A DNA stretch of 9,767 bases, taken from NCBI GenBank assembly GCA_001564205.1, contig LKMY01000045.1, positions 1 through 9,767 on the forward strand, read 5' to 3'. The position numbers and the translations under genes are program-made. Below the pieces are notes generated by a model, which saw nothing but the letters and a program-made list of their open reading frames with translations, had not been told where the DNA came from and searched no databases. The stretch is from Nanohaloarchaea archaeon PL-Br10_U2g5. GTDB taxonomy: Archaea > Halobacteriota > Halobacteria > Halobacteriales > Haloferacaceae. Below, one piece after another: positions 1-6,812 of this stretch. How positions within the stretch are numbered: position 1 is the first letter of the stretch; each line of letters opens with the position of its first letter.

Positions 1-3000
1 CGTACACGCGGGATCAGAGCGAAAAAGCTCACTGACCTCATCTATAATCCCGGCCACGACGGCGGCGAGGACGCTGGCGGGCCGAAAGAAGCGTCGGTGA
101 CGGTGGTGTTGTCGAACGAGGACGGAACGCTCGACCGAACACAGGTCGTCTCGGCCGCCGGCACGGAGAACGTGGGCGACGTCTCCGAGATCACGATCAA
201 ACGGCGCGTGAAAGAGACCGAGGACAACTACTACTCGTACTACTACCTCAACGGGCGCTCGGTGAATCTCTCGGACGTCCAAGACCTGCTCGCGGCCGCC
301 GGCGTGACGCCCGAAGGGTACAACGTCGTGATGCAGGGCGACGTCACCGAGATCATCAACATGACTCCCTATCAGCGACGGGGGATAATCGACGAGATCG
401 CGGGCGTCGCGGAGTTCGACGCCAAAAAGGAAGCCGCCTACGAGGAGCTCGACACGGTCGAAGACCGGATCGGCGAGGCGGACCTCCGGATCGGCGAGAA
501 GCAGGAGCGGCTCGATCAGCTGGCGGACGAGCGCGAAACCGCCCTCCAGTACCAGGAGTTCCGCGACGAGCTCGAGGAGTACCGCGGATTCTTAAAGGCC
601 TCTGAGCTGGAGGAGAAACGCGAAACGCTCGAGACCGTCGAGAGCGACATCGACGACGCGGAAGCCGAGCTCTCGGAGCTCCACGAGGAGCTCGACGCCA
701 GACAGGGGAAGCTGACGCGACTCGAAGAGGACCTCGCAGATCTCAACCACGAGATCGAGACGAAAGGCGAGGACGAGCAGATCGCCATCCGCTCGGAGAT
801 CGAGGAGGTGAAAGGCGAGATCTCGCGGCTCGAAGACAAGATCGAGGCCGCCGAAGACCGGGCTGCTGCGGCGGAGACGGAGCGGCGGGACGCATTCGTC
901 CAGATCGACCGCAAAGAGGAGACGATAGACGAGCTCGGCGCGGAGATCCGAGAGGTGAAAGTCGAGAAGGCGTCGGTCAAATCCGAGATGGCGACGAAGC
1001 GGTCAGCACTCGCGGACGTCGAAGCCGAAATCGAAGGGGCGGACACCGAATTCGACGAGCTGAAAGCTGAGCTGTCGGAAAAAAAGGAGGCGGTCGAGGA
1101 GCGTCGCGAAGCGAAAAACGAGACGCAACGCGAGAAGGACCGCCTGCTCGACGAGGCGCGTCGCCGTTCGAACGCGGTGAGCGAGGCGCGGACGGAGCTG
1201 GAGGAGGCTCGCGAGTCGATTCCCCAGCATCGCGCCCGGATCTCCGAGCTCAAAAGCGAACTCGACAAAGCGGAAAAGAACCAGGAAAAGATCGAAGACG
1301 TCGTCGCTGACCTGTTCGCCGAGAAGGCGGAACGAAGCGAGGACCTAGACGCGGTCGAATCAGCGCTCCGCGAGAAGCAGAACGAGTACGCCAAGCTGGA
1401 GGCGGCCGCAAGCCAGCGCGGCGACACCTCGTGGCCGCGCGCGGTGACCGAAGTGAAAAACGGCGGGATAGACGGCGTCCACGGCGCGGTCGGCGAGCTG
1501 GGATCCGTCGAGGCCGAGTACGCCGAGGCCTGCGAGACGGCGGCGGGCGGGCGGCTCGCGAACGTCGTCGTCGACGACGACGGCGTCGGCTCCACCTGTA
1601 TTGATTACCTCAAACAGCGGAACGCGGGGCGGGCGACGTTCCTCCCGATCACGAAGATGGACAATCGGAGTCTCCCGCGGAAGCCGTCGATGCCGGGCGT
1701 CGTCGACTTCGCTCGGAATCTCGTCGAGTACGACTCGCGGTACGAGTCTATCTTCTCGTACGTGCTCGGCTCGACACTCATCGTCGAAGATATGGCGACT
1801 GCGCGCGACCTGATGGGTGACTACCGGATGGTCACGCTCGACGGCGACCTCGTCGAGAAGTCCGGCGCGATGACGGGCGGTTCGGGCGGCGGCTCGCGGT
1901 ACGCGTTCACCAACTCCGGCGGCGGGAAGCTCGAGCGGCTCGCGACGGGGATCTCGGAGCTGGAAGACGAACGGCAATCCCTCCAAGCTGAGATCGACGA
2001 GCTGGCCGCCGACATCGACGACGCGCGCGACCGGAAGTCCGACGCGGCCGAGCGCGTCCGGTCGCTGGAGGCCGATGTCGAGCGCGCCGAAACGGAGTCG
2101 ACCGACGCCGAAGAGCGGATCGACGAGCTCGAAACGACGCTTGCAGAGCTGGAAGCGGAGCGCGAATCCGTCGACGAGCAGATGAGTGAGCTCGACGGCG
2201 AGATCGACGAGCTCGACGGTGAGATCGACGAGCTCGCCGACGAGATCGCGGCGATCGAAGCGGAGCTCGCCGACTCGAAGATTCCCGAGCTCTCCGAGCG
2301 TGCCGACGAGATCCGCGAGGAGATCGCGGCCCTCGAAGATCGGATGAGCTCGCTCGACGGCCGGCAGAACGAACTGGAGTTAGAGAAGGGGTACGCCGAG
2401 GACGCGGTCGACGACCTCCACGACACCGTCGAGGAGGCACAAAACCGGAAAGCCGACGCCGAGGAGTCGGTCGTCGGGTACGAGACGGCGATCGAAGAGA
2501 AGGAGGCGGAGCTGGAGACGAAACGCGAGGCGATCGCAGACCTCGAAGAAGAGCTCACGGAGCTCAAATCGGCGCGCGAGGACCTGCGCGAGGAGATCAA
2601 AGAGGCGACCCGCGAGCGGGACGAGCAGCGCTCGCTCGTCTCGGAGGCGGAGTCGAAACTGGAGAAGCTGACCGACCGCCGGGACCGATTGGCGTGGGAG
2701 ATCGACGAGCTGGAGTCGCAGGTCGGCGAGTACGACGCCGACGCGATCCCGGACCTCGACGAAGTCAACTCGCGGATCGAGGAGCTCGAAGCCGAAATGG
2801 CGGCGTTGGAGCCAGTGAACATGCTCGCGATCGATGAGTACGACGAGGTGCAGGCGACGCTGGACACGCTCGAAGAGCGCCGTGACGTGCTCGTCGAGGA
2901 GCGCGACGGGATCGAAGAGCGGATCGAGGGGTTCGAGGCCGAAAAGAAGGCGACGTTTATGCAGACGTTCGAATCGATCAACGACCACTTCGAGGACATC

Positions 3001-3438
3001 TTCGCGCGTCTCTCCGCGGGCAGCGGCGAGCTGCTCTTGGAAAACCCCGAGGACCCCTTCGAAGAGGGGTTGACGATGAAAGCTCAGCCAGCCGACAAGC
3101 CGGTCCAGCGACTCGAAGCGATGAGCGGCGGCGAGAAGTCGCTGACTGCGCTCTCGTTTATCTTCGCGATCCAGCGGCACAACCCGGCACCGTTCTACGC
3201 GCTCGACGAGATCGACGCGTTCCTCGACGCGGTCAACGCCGAGCGAGTCGGCGACATGATCGAAGAGCTGGCCACGGACGCACAGTTCGTCGTCGTCGGC
3301 CACCGCTCCGCGCTGTTAGAGCGCTCAGATCGTGCGATCGGCGTCACGATGCAGGGCGATAACCTCTCTGCGGTGACCGGGATGCAGTTCGGCGACGACG
3401 GGGACGGCGAGGACAGCGAGGTGACCGCGGATGACTGA
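1..3438 (+). CDS. smc: Chromosome segregation ATPase SMC (5' end missing)
   Basis: Large ATPase that forms the arms and heads of the archaeal SMC-ScpA complex, which organises and segregates the chromosome in the cytoplasm. Frame 1 is open from the first base, so the gene starts before the window; the first internal Met (position 97) is not the start. About 50 N-terminal residues, including Walker A, are missing by comparison with family length. In window residue numbers (residue 1 = bases 1-3): rest of the N-head with Q-loop Gln112 (VMQGD); N-terminal coiled coil about 125-470; Gly-rich hinge about 474-640 (starts GDTSWPRAV, ends in a GGSGGGS/NSGGG region); C-terminal coiled coil about 645-935; C-head with ABC signature MSGGEKS (1041-1047), Walker B ending in Asp1069-Glu1070, D-loop around LDAVNAE (1075-1081) and H-loop GHR (His1101). 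All visible ATPase motifs look intact. An acidic tail ends the protein. It overlaps scpA by 8 nt, so the two are co-transcribed. Identification is secure. Confidence 0.97.
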   Translation, partial: RTRGIRAKKLTDLIYNPGHDGGEDAGGPKEASVTVVLSNEDGTLDRTQVVSAAGTENVGDVSEITIKRRVKETEDNYYSYYYLNGRSVNLSDVQDLLAAAGVTPEGYNVVMQGDVTEIINMTPYQRRGIIDEIAGVAEFDAKKEAAYEELDTVEDRIGEADLRIGEKQERLDQLADERETALQYQEFRDELEEYRGFLKASELEEKRETLETVESDIDDAEAELSELHEELDARQGKLTRLEEDLADLNHEIETKGEDEQIAIRSEIEEVKGEISRLEDKIEAAEDRAAAAETERRDAFVQIDRKEETIDELGAEIREVKVEKASVKSEMATKRSALADVEAEIEGADTEFDELKAELSEKKEAVEERREAKNETQREKDRLLDEARRRSNAVSEARTELEEARESIPQHRARISELKSELDKAEKNQEKIEDVVADLFAEKAERSEDLDAVESALREKQNEYAKLEAAASQRGDTSWPRAVTEVKNGGIDGVHGAVGELGSVEAEYAEACETAAGGRLANVVVDDDGVGSTCIDYLKQRNAGRATFLPITKMDNRSLPRKPSMPGVVDFARNLVEYDSRYESIFSYVLGSTLIVEDMATARDLMGDYRMVTLDGDLVEKSGAMTGGSGGGSRYAFTNSGGGKLERLATGISELEDERQSLQAEIDELAADIDDARDRKSDAAERVRSLEADVERAETESTDAEERIDELETTLAELEAERESVDEQMSELDGEIDELDGEIDELADEIAAIEAELADSKIPELSERADEIREEIAALEDRMSSLDGRQNELELEKGYAEDAVDDLHDTVEEAQNRKADAEESVVGYETAIEEKEAELETKREAIADLEEELTELKSAREDLREEIKEATRERDEQRSLVSEAESKLEKLTDRRDRLAWEIDELESQVGEYDADAIPDLDEVNSRIEELEAEMAALEPVNMLAIDEYDEVQATLDTLEERRDVLVEERDGIEERIEGFEAEKKATFMQTFESINDHFEDIFARLSAGSGELLLENPEDPFEEGLTMKAQPADKPVQRLEAMSGGEKSLTALSFIFAIQRHNPAPFYALDEIDAFLDAVNAERVGDMIEELATDAQFVVVGHRSALLERSDRAIGVTMQGDNLSAVTGMQFGDDGDGEDSEVTADD
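2188..2250 (+). repeat. In-frame 21-bp tandem repeat in the smc coiled coil
   Basis: Two 21-bp units (2188-2208 and 2209-2229) differ at one base (GGC versus GGT, a silent Gly change). A third, diverged unit follows at 2230-2250. They encode ELDGEID, ELDGEID and ELADEIA, each exactly one heptad, within the C-terminal coiled coil of SMC. Adding or losing one unit would keep the frame and the coil register. Confidence 0.85.
3418..3424 (+). promoter_or_regulatory. Ribosome binding site of scpA inside the end of smc
   Basis: GAGGTGA, complementary to the archaeal 16S rRNA 3' end, lies 6 nt before the scpA ATG at 3431 and is formed by the last codons of smc. It supports position 3431 as the scpA start rather than the next in-frame ATG at 3548, and fits coupled translation of an internal cistron. 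Confidence 0.75.
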
Positions 3439-4417
3439 GCCCCCTGAGTCGGCCGGCGGGGCGGGACGTTCCGGCGGGAAGCCCGATGAAACCGACGGCG
3501 TCCCCGATCTCGACCTGACGAGCGAGCGCGACGGCGGGAAGTCGGCGATGACTCCGGACGCTCCGAGCGGTGGCGGGTCGACGTCAAGCGAGGACGGCAC
3601 CCACGGCGATGGCGGTACCGACGACGCGAAAGTCGAGCCCGTCGAGCTGCTCGTTCAGCTCGCCGAGGAGGGCGAGATCGAGCCGTGGGACATCGACATC
3701 GTGCAGGTGACGGACGCCTTCCTCTCGAAGCTCGACGAGACGGACCTCCGAACGACCGGGCGAGCGCTGTTTTACGCCAGCGTGCTGCTCCGGATGAAAA
3801 GCGACGGGATGCTCGCCGACGATGACGACGACGCGGAGCCCGAACCGGAGCCGTGGGAGGTCGCGATGGAGGGCGGCGCACCCGACCCGGCCGAGGGCGG
3901 GTTCGATCCGATCAACGAGTTAGAGGCGGAGATGGACCGCCGTCTCGACCGGAAGAACACCCGCGGATCACCGGAGACGCTCGACGAACTCGTTCGCGAG
4001 CTGCGCGAGGCCGAGCGCGGCTCGTGGTGGAAGGATTCGCGTCAGTACGACACCTCCGACTCGCCGAGCGGCTACGACCGCGGGACCCAGACGCTCGACT
4101 ACCACACCGGCGACGAGTTCCGGCGCGACGGGGAGCCGACGGCCGGCGAGGCGACCGATCGGACTCACGACGAGGATATCGAGGACGTGATCGACGACAT
4201 CGGCGGCGTCCTTCGGACGCAGTTCGACCGCGGCCGCACGGAGGTGTTGTTCGCGGAGATCGAGACGGCCGGCGGGCGGCCGTTCATGACGTACCTCGCG
4301 CTGCTGTTCATGGCTCACCGCGGGGCCGTTCGGCTCCAGCAGGACGACATCTTCGGCGATCTGTGGGTGAAAGATCCGGCGGCCGCGACCGCGGAGTCGG
4401 AAGCGATCGCGGACTGA
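3431..4417 (+). CDS. scpA: Segregation and condensation protein A (ScpA, kleisin)
   Basis: Kleisin subunit expected to bridge the two SMC heads and close the SMC-ScpA ring. The protein has 328 residues. Residues 1-65 are Gly/Ser/Asp-rich and look disordered. The ScpA N-terminal domain spans about 68-130 (VEPVELLVQLAEEGEIEPWD..., then GRALFYASVLLRMKSDGML), the part that contacts the SMC neck. A long acidic, low-complexity linker covers about 130-235. The C-terminal winged helix is at about 250-315 (RTEVLFAEIETAGGRPFMTYLALLFMAHRGAV...), which binds the SMC head cap. The ATG lies inside the end of smc (8-nt overlap) behind a good ribosome binding site. No scpB follows; the next gene is convergent. 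The extended N-terminus is the least certain part, since ATG 3548 would still leave the whole domain. The family call is firm from domain layout and partner gene. Confidence 0.93.
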   Translation: MTEPPESAGGAGRSGGKPDETDGVPDLDLTSERDGGKSAMTPDAPSGGGSTSSEDGTHGDGGTDDAKVEPVELLVQLAEEGEIEPWDIDIVQVTDAFLSKLDETDLRTTGRALFYASVLLRMKSDGMLADDDDDAEPEPEPWEVAMEGGAPDPAEGGFDPINELEAEMDRRLDRKNTRGSPETLDELVRELREAERGSWWKDSRQYDTSDSPSGYDRGTQTLDYHTGDEFRRDGEPTAGEATDRTHDEDIEDVIDDIGGVLRTQFDRGRTEVLFAEIETAGGRPFMTYLALLFMAHRGAVRLQQDDIFGDLWVKDPAAATAESEAIAD

Positions 4418-4435
4418 GACGCGTTCGTGATTTGG

Positions 4436-5314
4436 TTATAAGTACTCGCCCAGCAGCGGCTCGACGCGCTCGCGGGTCTCCTCAGGGATCGCCTCGGTCG
4501 GCGTGTTGACGGTGCCTTCCAAGGCGGTGTGCGCCGCGCAGTCGTGGTTCGCCGGCAACGTCCGCACGGCCTCCTCGACGGCGGCCTTGATCGCTTGCTG
4601 GTTCCGTTCGGCGTTTTCGAGGACCTCTGCGAGCGTCACCTCGCTGTCTTCCTTCCAAACGTCGTAATCGGTGACACCGGCGATCGTCGCGTACGCGATT
4701 TCGGCCTCGCGGGCGAGCTTCGCCTCCGGGATCGCCGTCATGCCGACGAGGTCCCACCCCTGTGCCTTATAAAATTCCGACTCCGCACGCGTCGAGTACT
4801 GTGGCCCCTCGATACAGACGTACGTGCCGCCCTTCACGACGGGCGTGGCGTCGTCGCCTTCGCCGCCGACGGACGACTCAGCCGCTTCGGTGAGGTGGTC
4901 GACCAGCTCCGGACTGTACGGGTCCGCGAACGGCTGATGGACGACGACGCCGTCGCCGTAAAAAGAGAGGTCGCGGCGCTTGGTGCGGTCGTAGATCTGA
5001 TCGGGGACGACGAGGGTGCCGGGCGCGAGCAAGTCTTTCAGGCTCCCGACCGCGTTCGAGGCGAATATGTGGGTGACGCCCGCCTTTTTCAACGCGTACA
5101 TGTTCGCGCGGTACGGGAGATCCGTCGGCGAGACGCCGTGGTTCGAGCCGTGCCGCGGGAGGAACGCGACCTCGCGGCCCGTGTCCGCGAACTCGCCGAT
5201 CGTGATGGCGTCGCTGGGCTCGCCGTAGGGAGTGTCGTACTCGACCTCCCGCACGTCGTTGAGCGGGAGCGCCTCGTAGATACCGCTGCCGCCGATGAAG
5301 CCGATGGTGCTCAT
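4436..5314 (-). CDS. mtnP: S-methyl-5'-thioadenosine phosphorylase
   Basis: Cytoplasmic phosphorylase that splits 5'-methylthioadenosine (from polyamine and other SAM-dependent chemistry) with phosphate into adenine and 5-methylthioribose-1-phosphate. The protein has 292 residues, normal for the family. Visible motifs: phosphate-binding loop IGFIGGSGIY (4-13), RHGSNH (54-59), SNAVGSL (86-92), EGPQYSTRAE (169-178), GMTAIPEAKLARE (191-203) and TDYDVW (215-220). The two aspartates Asp216 and Asp218 correspond to those contacting adenine in MTA phosphorylases, whereas purine nucleoside phosphorylases for 6-oxopurines have Asn there; this favours MTA over methylthioinosine or guanosine. A short acidic insert lies at about 147-158. 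An in-frame ATG at 5338 would add eight residues but overlaps the TATA box, so the ATG at 5314 (MSTIGFIGG) is chosen. The stop is 18 nt from the stop of convergent scpA. The substrate is inferred from family residues only. Confidence 0.93.
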   Translation of the reverse strand: MSTIGFIGGSGIYEALPLNDVREVEYDTPYGEPSDAITIGEFADTGREVAFLPRHGSNHGVSPTDLPYRANMYALKKAGVTHIFASNAVGSLKDLLAPGTLVVPDQIYDRTKRRDLSFYGDGVVVHQPFADPYSPELVDHLTEAAESSVGGEGDDATPVVKGGTYVCIEGPQYSTRAESEFYKAQGWDLVGMTAIPEAKLAREAEIAYATIAGVTDYDVWKEDSEVTLAEVLENAERNQQAIKAAVEEAVRTLPANHDCAAHTALEGTVNTPTEAIPEETRERVEPLLGEYL

Positions 5315-5337
5315 ACCCACGCTCTGGTCGCTCACCA

Positions 5338-5345
5338 CTTATAAG
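5338..5345 (-). promoter_or_regulatory. TATA box of mtnP (leaderless promoter)
   Basis: CTTATAAG, centred about 27 nt before the chosen mtnP start codon at 5314, the spacing expected when transcription starts at or next to the ATG. It lies in the 83-bp gap after the yeiH-like gene, so mtnP has its own promoter. No ribosome binding site precedes the ATG, in line with a leaderless mRNA. The box is a perfect palindrome, so the direction comes only from the gene. Confidence 0.7.
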
Positions 5346-5397
5346 AAGTGAAACGCCAAGCGATGGGTATCACACCGCCGCCGGCAGCAGTCGACGC

Positions 5398-6393
5398 TCA
5401 CAGCAGCCACCGCACCGCCGCCAGCGCAAGCGCGCTCACGACGAGCAGGTGGACGAGGACGGCCCCGACCGCCGCCCCACCGACGTCGCGCATCTCGCGG
5501 AGCCGGATCGAGAGGCCGAGCCCGACGAACGCGAGCGTGAACAGCGCGTCGGAGACGCGGCCGATCGAGTCGAGCGCGGCCGCCGAGAGCAGCCCGCTGT
5601 TGGCGATAGCGGCGACCGCGAGAAAGCCGAGGAGGAACTTCGGAAACTCCGACCACAGCCGGCGCACACCGGGATCTGTCGCGGAGCGGGCGGTGTACGC
5701 CAGCGAGTACGCGATCGCGACGCCACCGAGAAGCGAGTTTCGCGCGAGCTTCGTCACGGTCGCCCACTGGCCTGCCTCCGGCGAGTGAGCGAACCCCGCA
5801 GCGGCGACGGGGCCGGTCGAGAACATGCTGACGCCGGCCCAGACGCCGAACTGCCGGCTCGTCAGGCCGAGCCACTCACCCGCGAGCGGGAACGCGACGA
5901 GCGTGACGGCGTCGAAGAGAAGGATGGTCGCTGCCGCGAAGGTGATGGCGGTGCCGCGCGCGTCGAGCACGCGCCCGATCGCAACGACTGCGGAGACGCC
6001 ACAGATGCTTGCGCCCGCCGCGAGCAGTGAGGGGGTGGCTCCCTCGAGTCGAAACAGGACCCGTGCGATCAGCTCGGCGAGCAGGAGTCCGCCGCCGACC
6101 GCGAGAACGACGAGCCCGAGGACGGTCGGCCCCGCGGCGAGGAACTCGCCGACGACGACCGCCGCGCCGAGTAGGACGATCCCGGTCTCTAAGAACAGCT
6201 TATCGACGCCGACCCCCGGCTTTGCAACCGCGGGCGTGCCGAGCGTGTTTCCGACGACGACGCCGATCGCGACGGCGACGACGAGCGGCTGGAGCCCGTC
6301 GATCGCGCCGGCGAGGAGATGCGCGAGGACCCCGCCTACGACGAGCAGCGCGAGGCCGGGCGCGTAGGGACGGGCGGCGTCGATGACGTCCAT
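5398..6393 (-). CDS. YeiH/UPF0324 family membrane transporter (putative sulfate/sulfite exporter family)
   Basis: Polytopic membrane protein of 331 residues, matching the usual 330-350 of the YeiH (PF03601-type, 'putative sulfate exporter') family. About ten hydrophobic segments are visible, roughly at 11-31, 35-52, 66-83, 88-112, 121-141, 148-170, 184-202, 220-234, 252-270, 282-297 and 304-329. Family landmarks are the small-residue stretch GASICGVSAVVA (127-138), FSTGPVAAAGF (191-201) and TVTKLARNSLLGG (212-224). Transport of sulfur oxyanions is a family-level label with limited experimental support, so the substrate is open. The start is ATG 6393, which overlaps the upstream stop as TGATG; an upstream in-frame ATG (6489) would add 32 Arg/Ala-rich residues that only mirror the neighbouring gene and is rejected. 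No ribosome binding site is seen, so translation probably depends on coupling. Confidence 0.88.
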   Translation of the reverse strand: MDVIDAARPYAPGLALLVVGGVLAHLLAGAIDGLQPLVVAVAIGVVVGNTLGTPAVAKPGVGVDKLFLETGIVLLGAAVVVGEFLAAGPTVLGLVVLAVGGGLLLAELIARVLFRLEGATPSLLAAGASICGVSAVVAIGRVLDARGTAITFAAATILLFDAVTLVAFPLAGEWLGLTSRQFGVWAGVSMFSTGPVAAAGFAHSPEAGQWATVTKLARNSLLGGVAIAYSLAYTARSATDPGVRRLWSEFPKFLLGFLAVAAIANSGLLSAAALDSIGRVSDALFTLAFVGLGLSIRLREMRDVGGAAVGAVLVHLLVVSALALAAVRWLL

Positions 6394-6395
6394 CA
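6391..6395 (-). other. TGATG stop-start overlap, translational coupling
   Basis: On the minus strand the TGA of the 64-residue gene (6395-6393) shares its A with the ATG of the YeiH-type gene (6393-6391). With no ribosome binding motif just before the ATG, this points to termination-reinitiation and a fixed co-expression of the two proteins. Confidence 0.8.
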
Positions 6396-6587
6396 GAACG
6401 GAGCGACCGCGAACTGGATCGCCGCATGAACCGCGACGATCCCGAGCCCGAGCGCGAGCGCCTGCCACCCCCGGTCGAGCGCGAGCCACTGTTCGACGAG
6501 CGGTGAGCCGGCTCCGTCGGCAGCGACCGTTTCATCCCCACTCGCTCGACCGCCGCCGGTCGGTTCGTCTCCCGAGTCCGATCCCAT
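6393..6587 (-). CDS. Small single-pass membrane protein, function unknown
   Basis: Hypothetical protein of 64 residues that I do not recognise. Residues 1-30 are hydrophilic, Gly/Asp/Ser-rich and look disordered. A short amphipathic part (LVEQWLALDRGWQ, 30-42) leads into one hydrophobic segment at about 43-61 (ALALGLGIVAVHAAIQFA), and the protein ends at once in VAPF. It could therefore be a tail-anchored or single-pass protein. Reasons to believe it is real: an archaeal TATA box sits about 27 nt before its ATG, its stop overlaps the start of the YeiH-type transporter gene as TGATG, and it is the only sensible first gene for that promoter. The simplest inference is an accessory or regulatory small subunit of the transporter, but nothing in the sequence proves interaction. 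Confidence 0.72.
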   Translation of the reverse strand: MGSDSGDEPTGGGRASGDETVAADGAGSPLVEQWLALDRGWQALALGLGIVAVHAAIQFAVAPF

Positions 6588-6812
6588 ACCTGACCGTCGC
6601 CTCTCTCACTATTTATACCGACGGAATTGGGCAACCGGTGGACCCGATCCGGTCGCACCGCTGTCGCGCGCTCCGGCCGGTCGGCTCTCGATCACCGCGA
6701 ACGCCTCGCGGGCGGCGCGCCGCGGAGCTCCCGCAGGCGGTGGCCTAACCGCAACGGAGCCGTCTCGAACCGAAAGAGGAAGGTTACGAGGCACCGTCGT
6801 TCGGACAGTTCG
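6588..6812. other. Divergent intergenic region between the small membrane protein gene and the HD gene
   Basis: 225 bp without a convincing gene. The end near 6587 carries the minus-strand promoter described separately. Upstream of the HD gene start (6813) I see no ribosome binding site and only a weak candidate promoter: a purine-rich stretch (CGAAAGAGGAAGG, 6771-6783) followed by GTTACG, roughly at the -27 distance expected for a leaderless mRNA. A 12-bp GC-only palindrome (GCGGCGCGCCGC, 6712-6723) lies in the middle; in DNA this GC-rich it may be chance. The plus frame stays open back to an ATG at 6627, but the 62 codons before 6813 are Arg/Ser/Gly-rich and unlike the family. Confidence 0.5.
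6609..6618 (-). promoter_or_regulatory. TATA box of the small membrane protein / YeiH-type transporter unit
   Basis: Read on the minus strand this is GTATAAATAG, a near-consensus archaeal TATA box, centred about 26-27 nt before the ATG at 6587. That spacing predicts a leaderless or nearly leaderless mRNA carrying both genes. It is the most AT-rich spot in this intergenic region. Confidence 0.75.

Noticed and set aside
516..1595. Long minus-strand open frame opposite smc (also 1821-2999 and 2380-3303)
   Set aside because: Ser/Arg-rich shadow translations created by GC-rich, Glu/Asp-rich coiled-coil codons on the other strand; no domain, no promoter, and the plus-strand SMC is unambiguous.
3299..3306. 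GHR instead of the more usual SHR in the SMC H-loop as a defect
   Set aside because: The residue before the His varies in archaeal SMC proteins, and the signature and Walker B motifs are intact, so no loss of function is implied.
4436..4443. TTATAAGT at the end of mtnP as a plus-strand TATA box
   Set aside because: It is formed by the last codons and stop of mtnP (Tyr-Leu-stop); no sensible plus-strand gene follows, so it is probably chance.
4529..5344. Plus-strand open frame opposite mtnP
   Set aside because: Shadow of a clear phosphorylase; its translation has no recognisable fold and runs through the mtnP promoter.
6394..6489. Upstream start for the YeiH-type gene
   Set aside because: The extra 32 residues lie in a second frame of the small membrane protein gene and are Arg/Ala-rich; the TGATG junction gives a better start at 6393.
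6712..6723. GC-only 12-bp palindrome in the intergenic region as a regulatory site or terminator
   Set aside because: Self-complementary GC strings are expected often at this base composition; it has no loop, no T-tract and is far from either start codon.
6627..6812. 62-codon N-terminal extension of the HD-domain gene
   Set aside because: Arg/Ser/Gly-rich composition typical of non-coding GC-rich DNA here; the family match starts immediately after the ATG at 6813.
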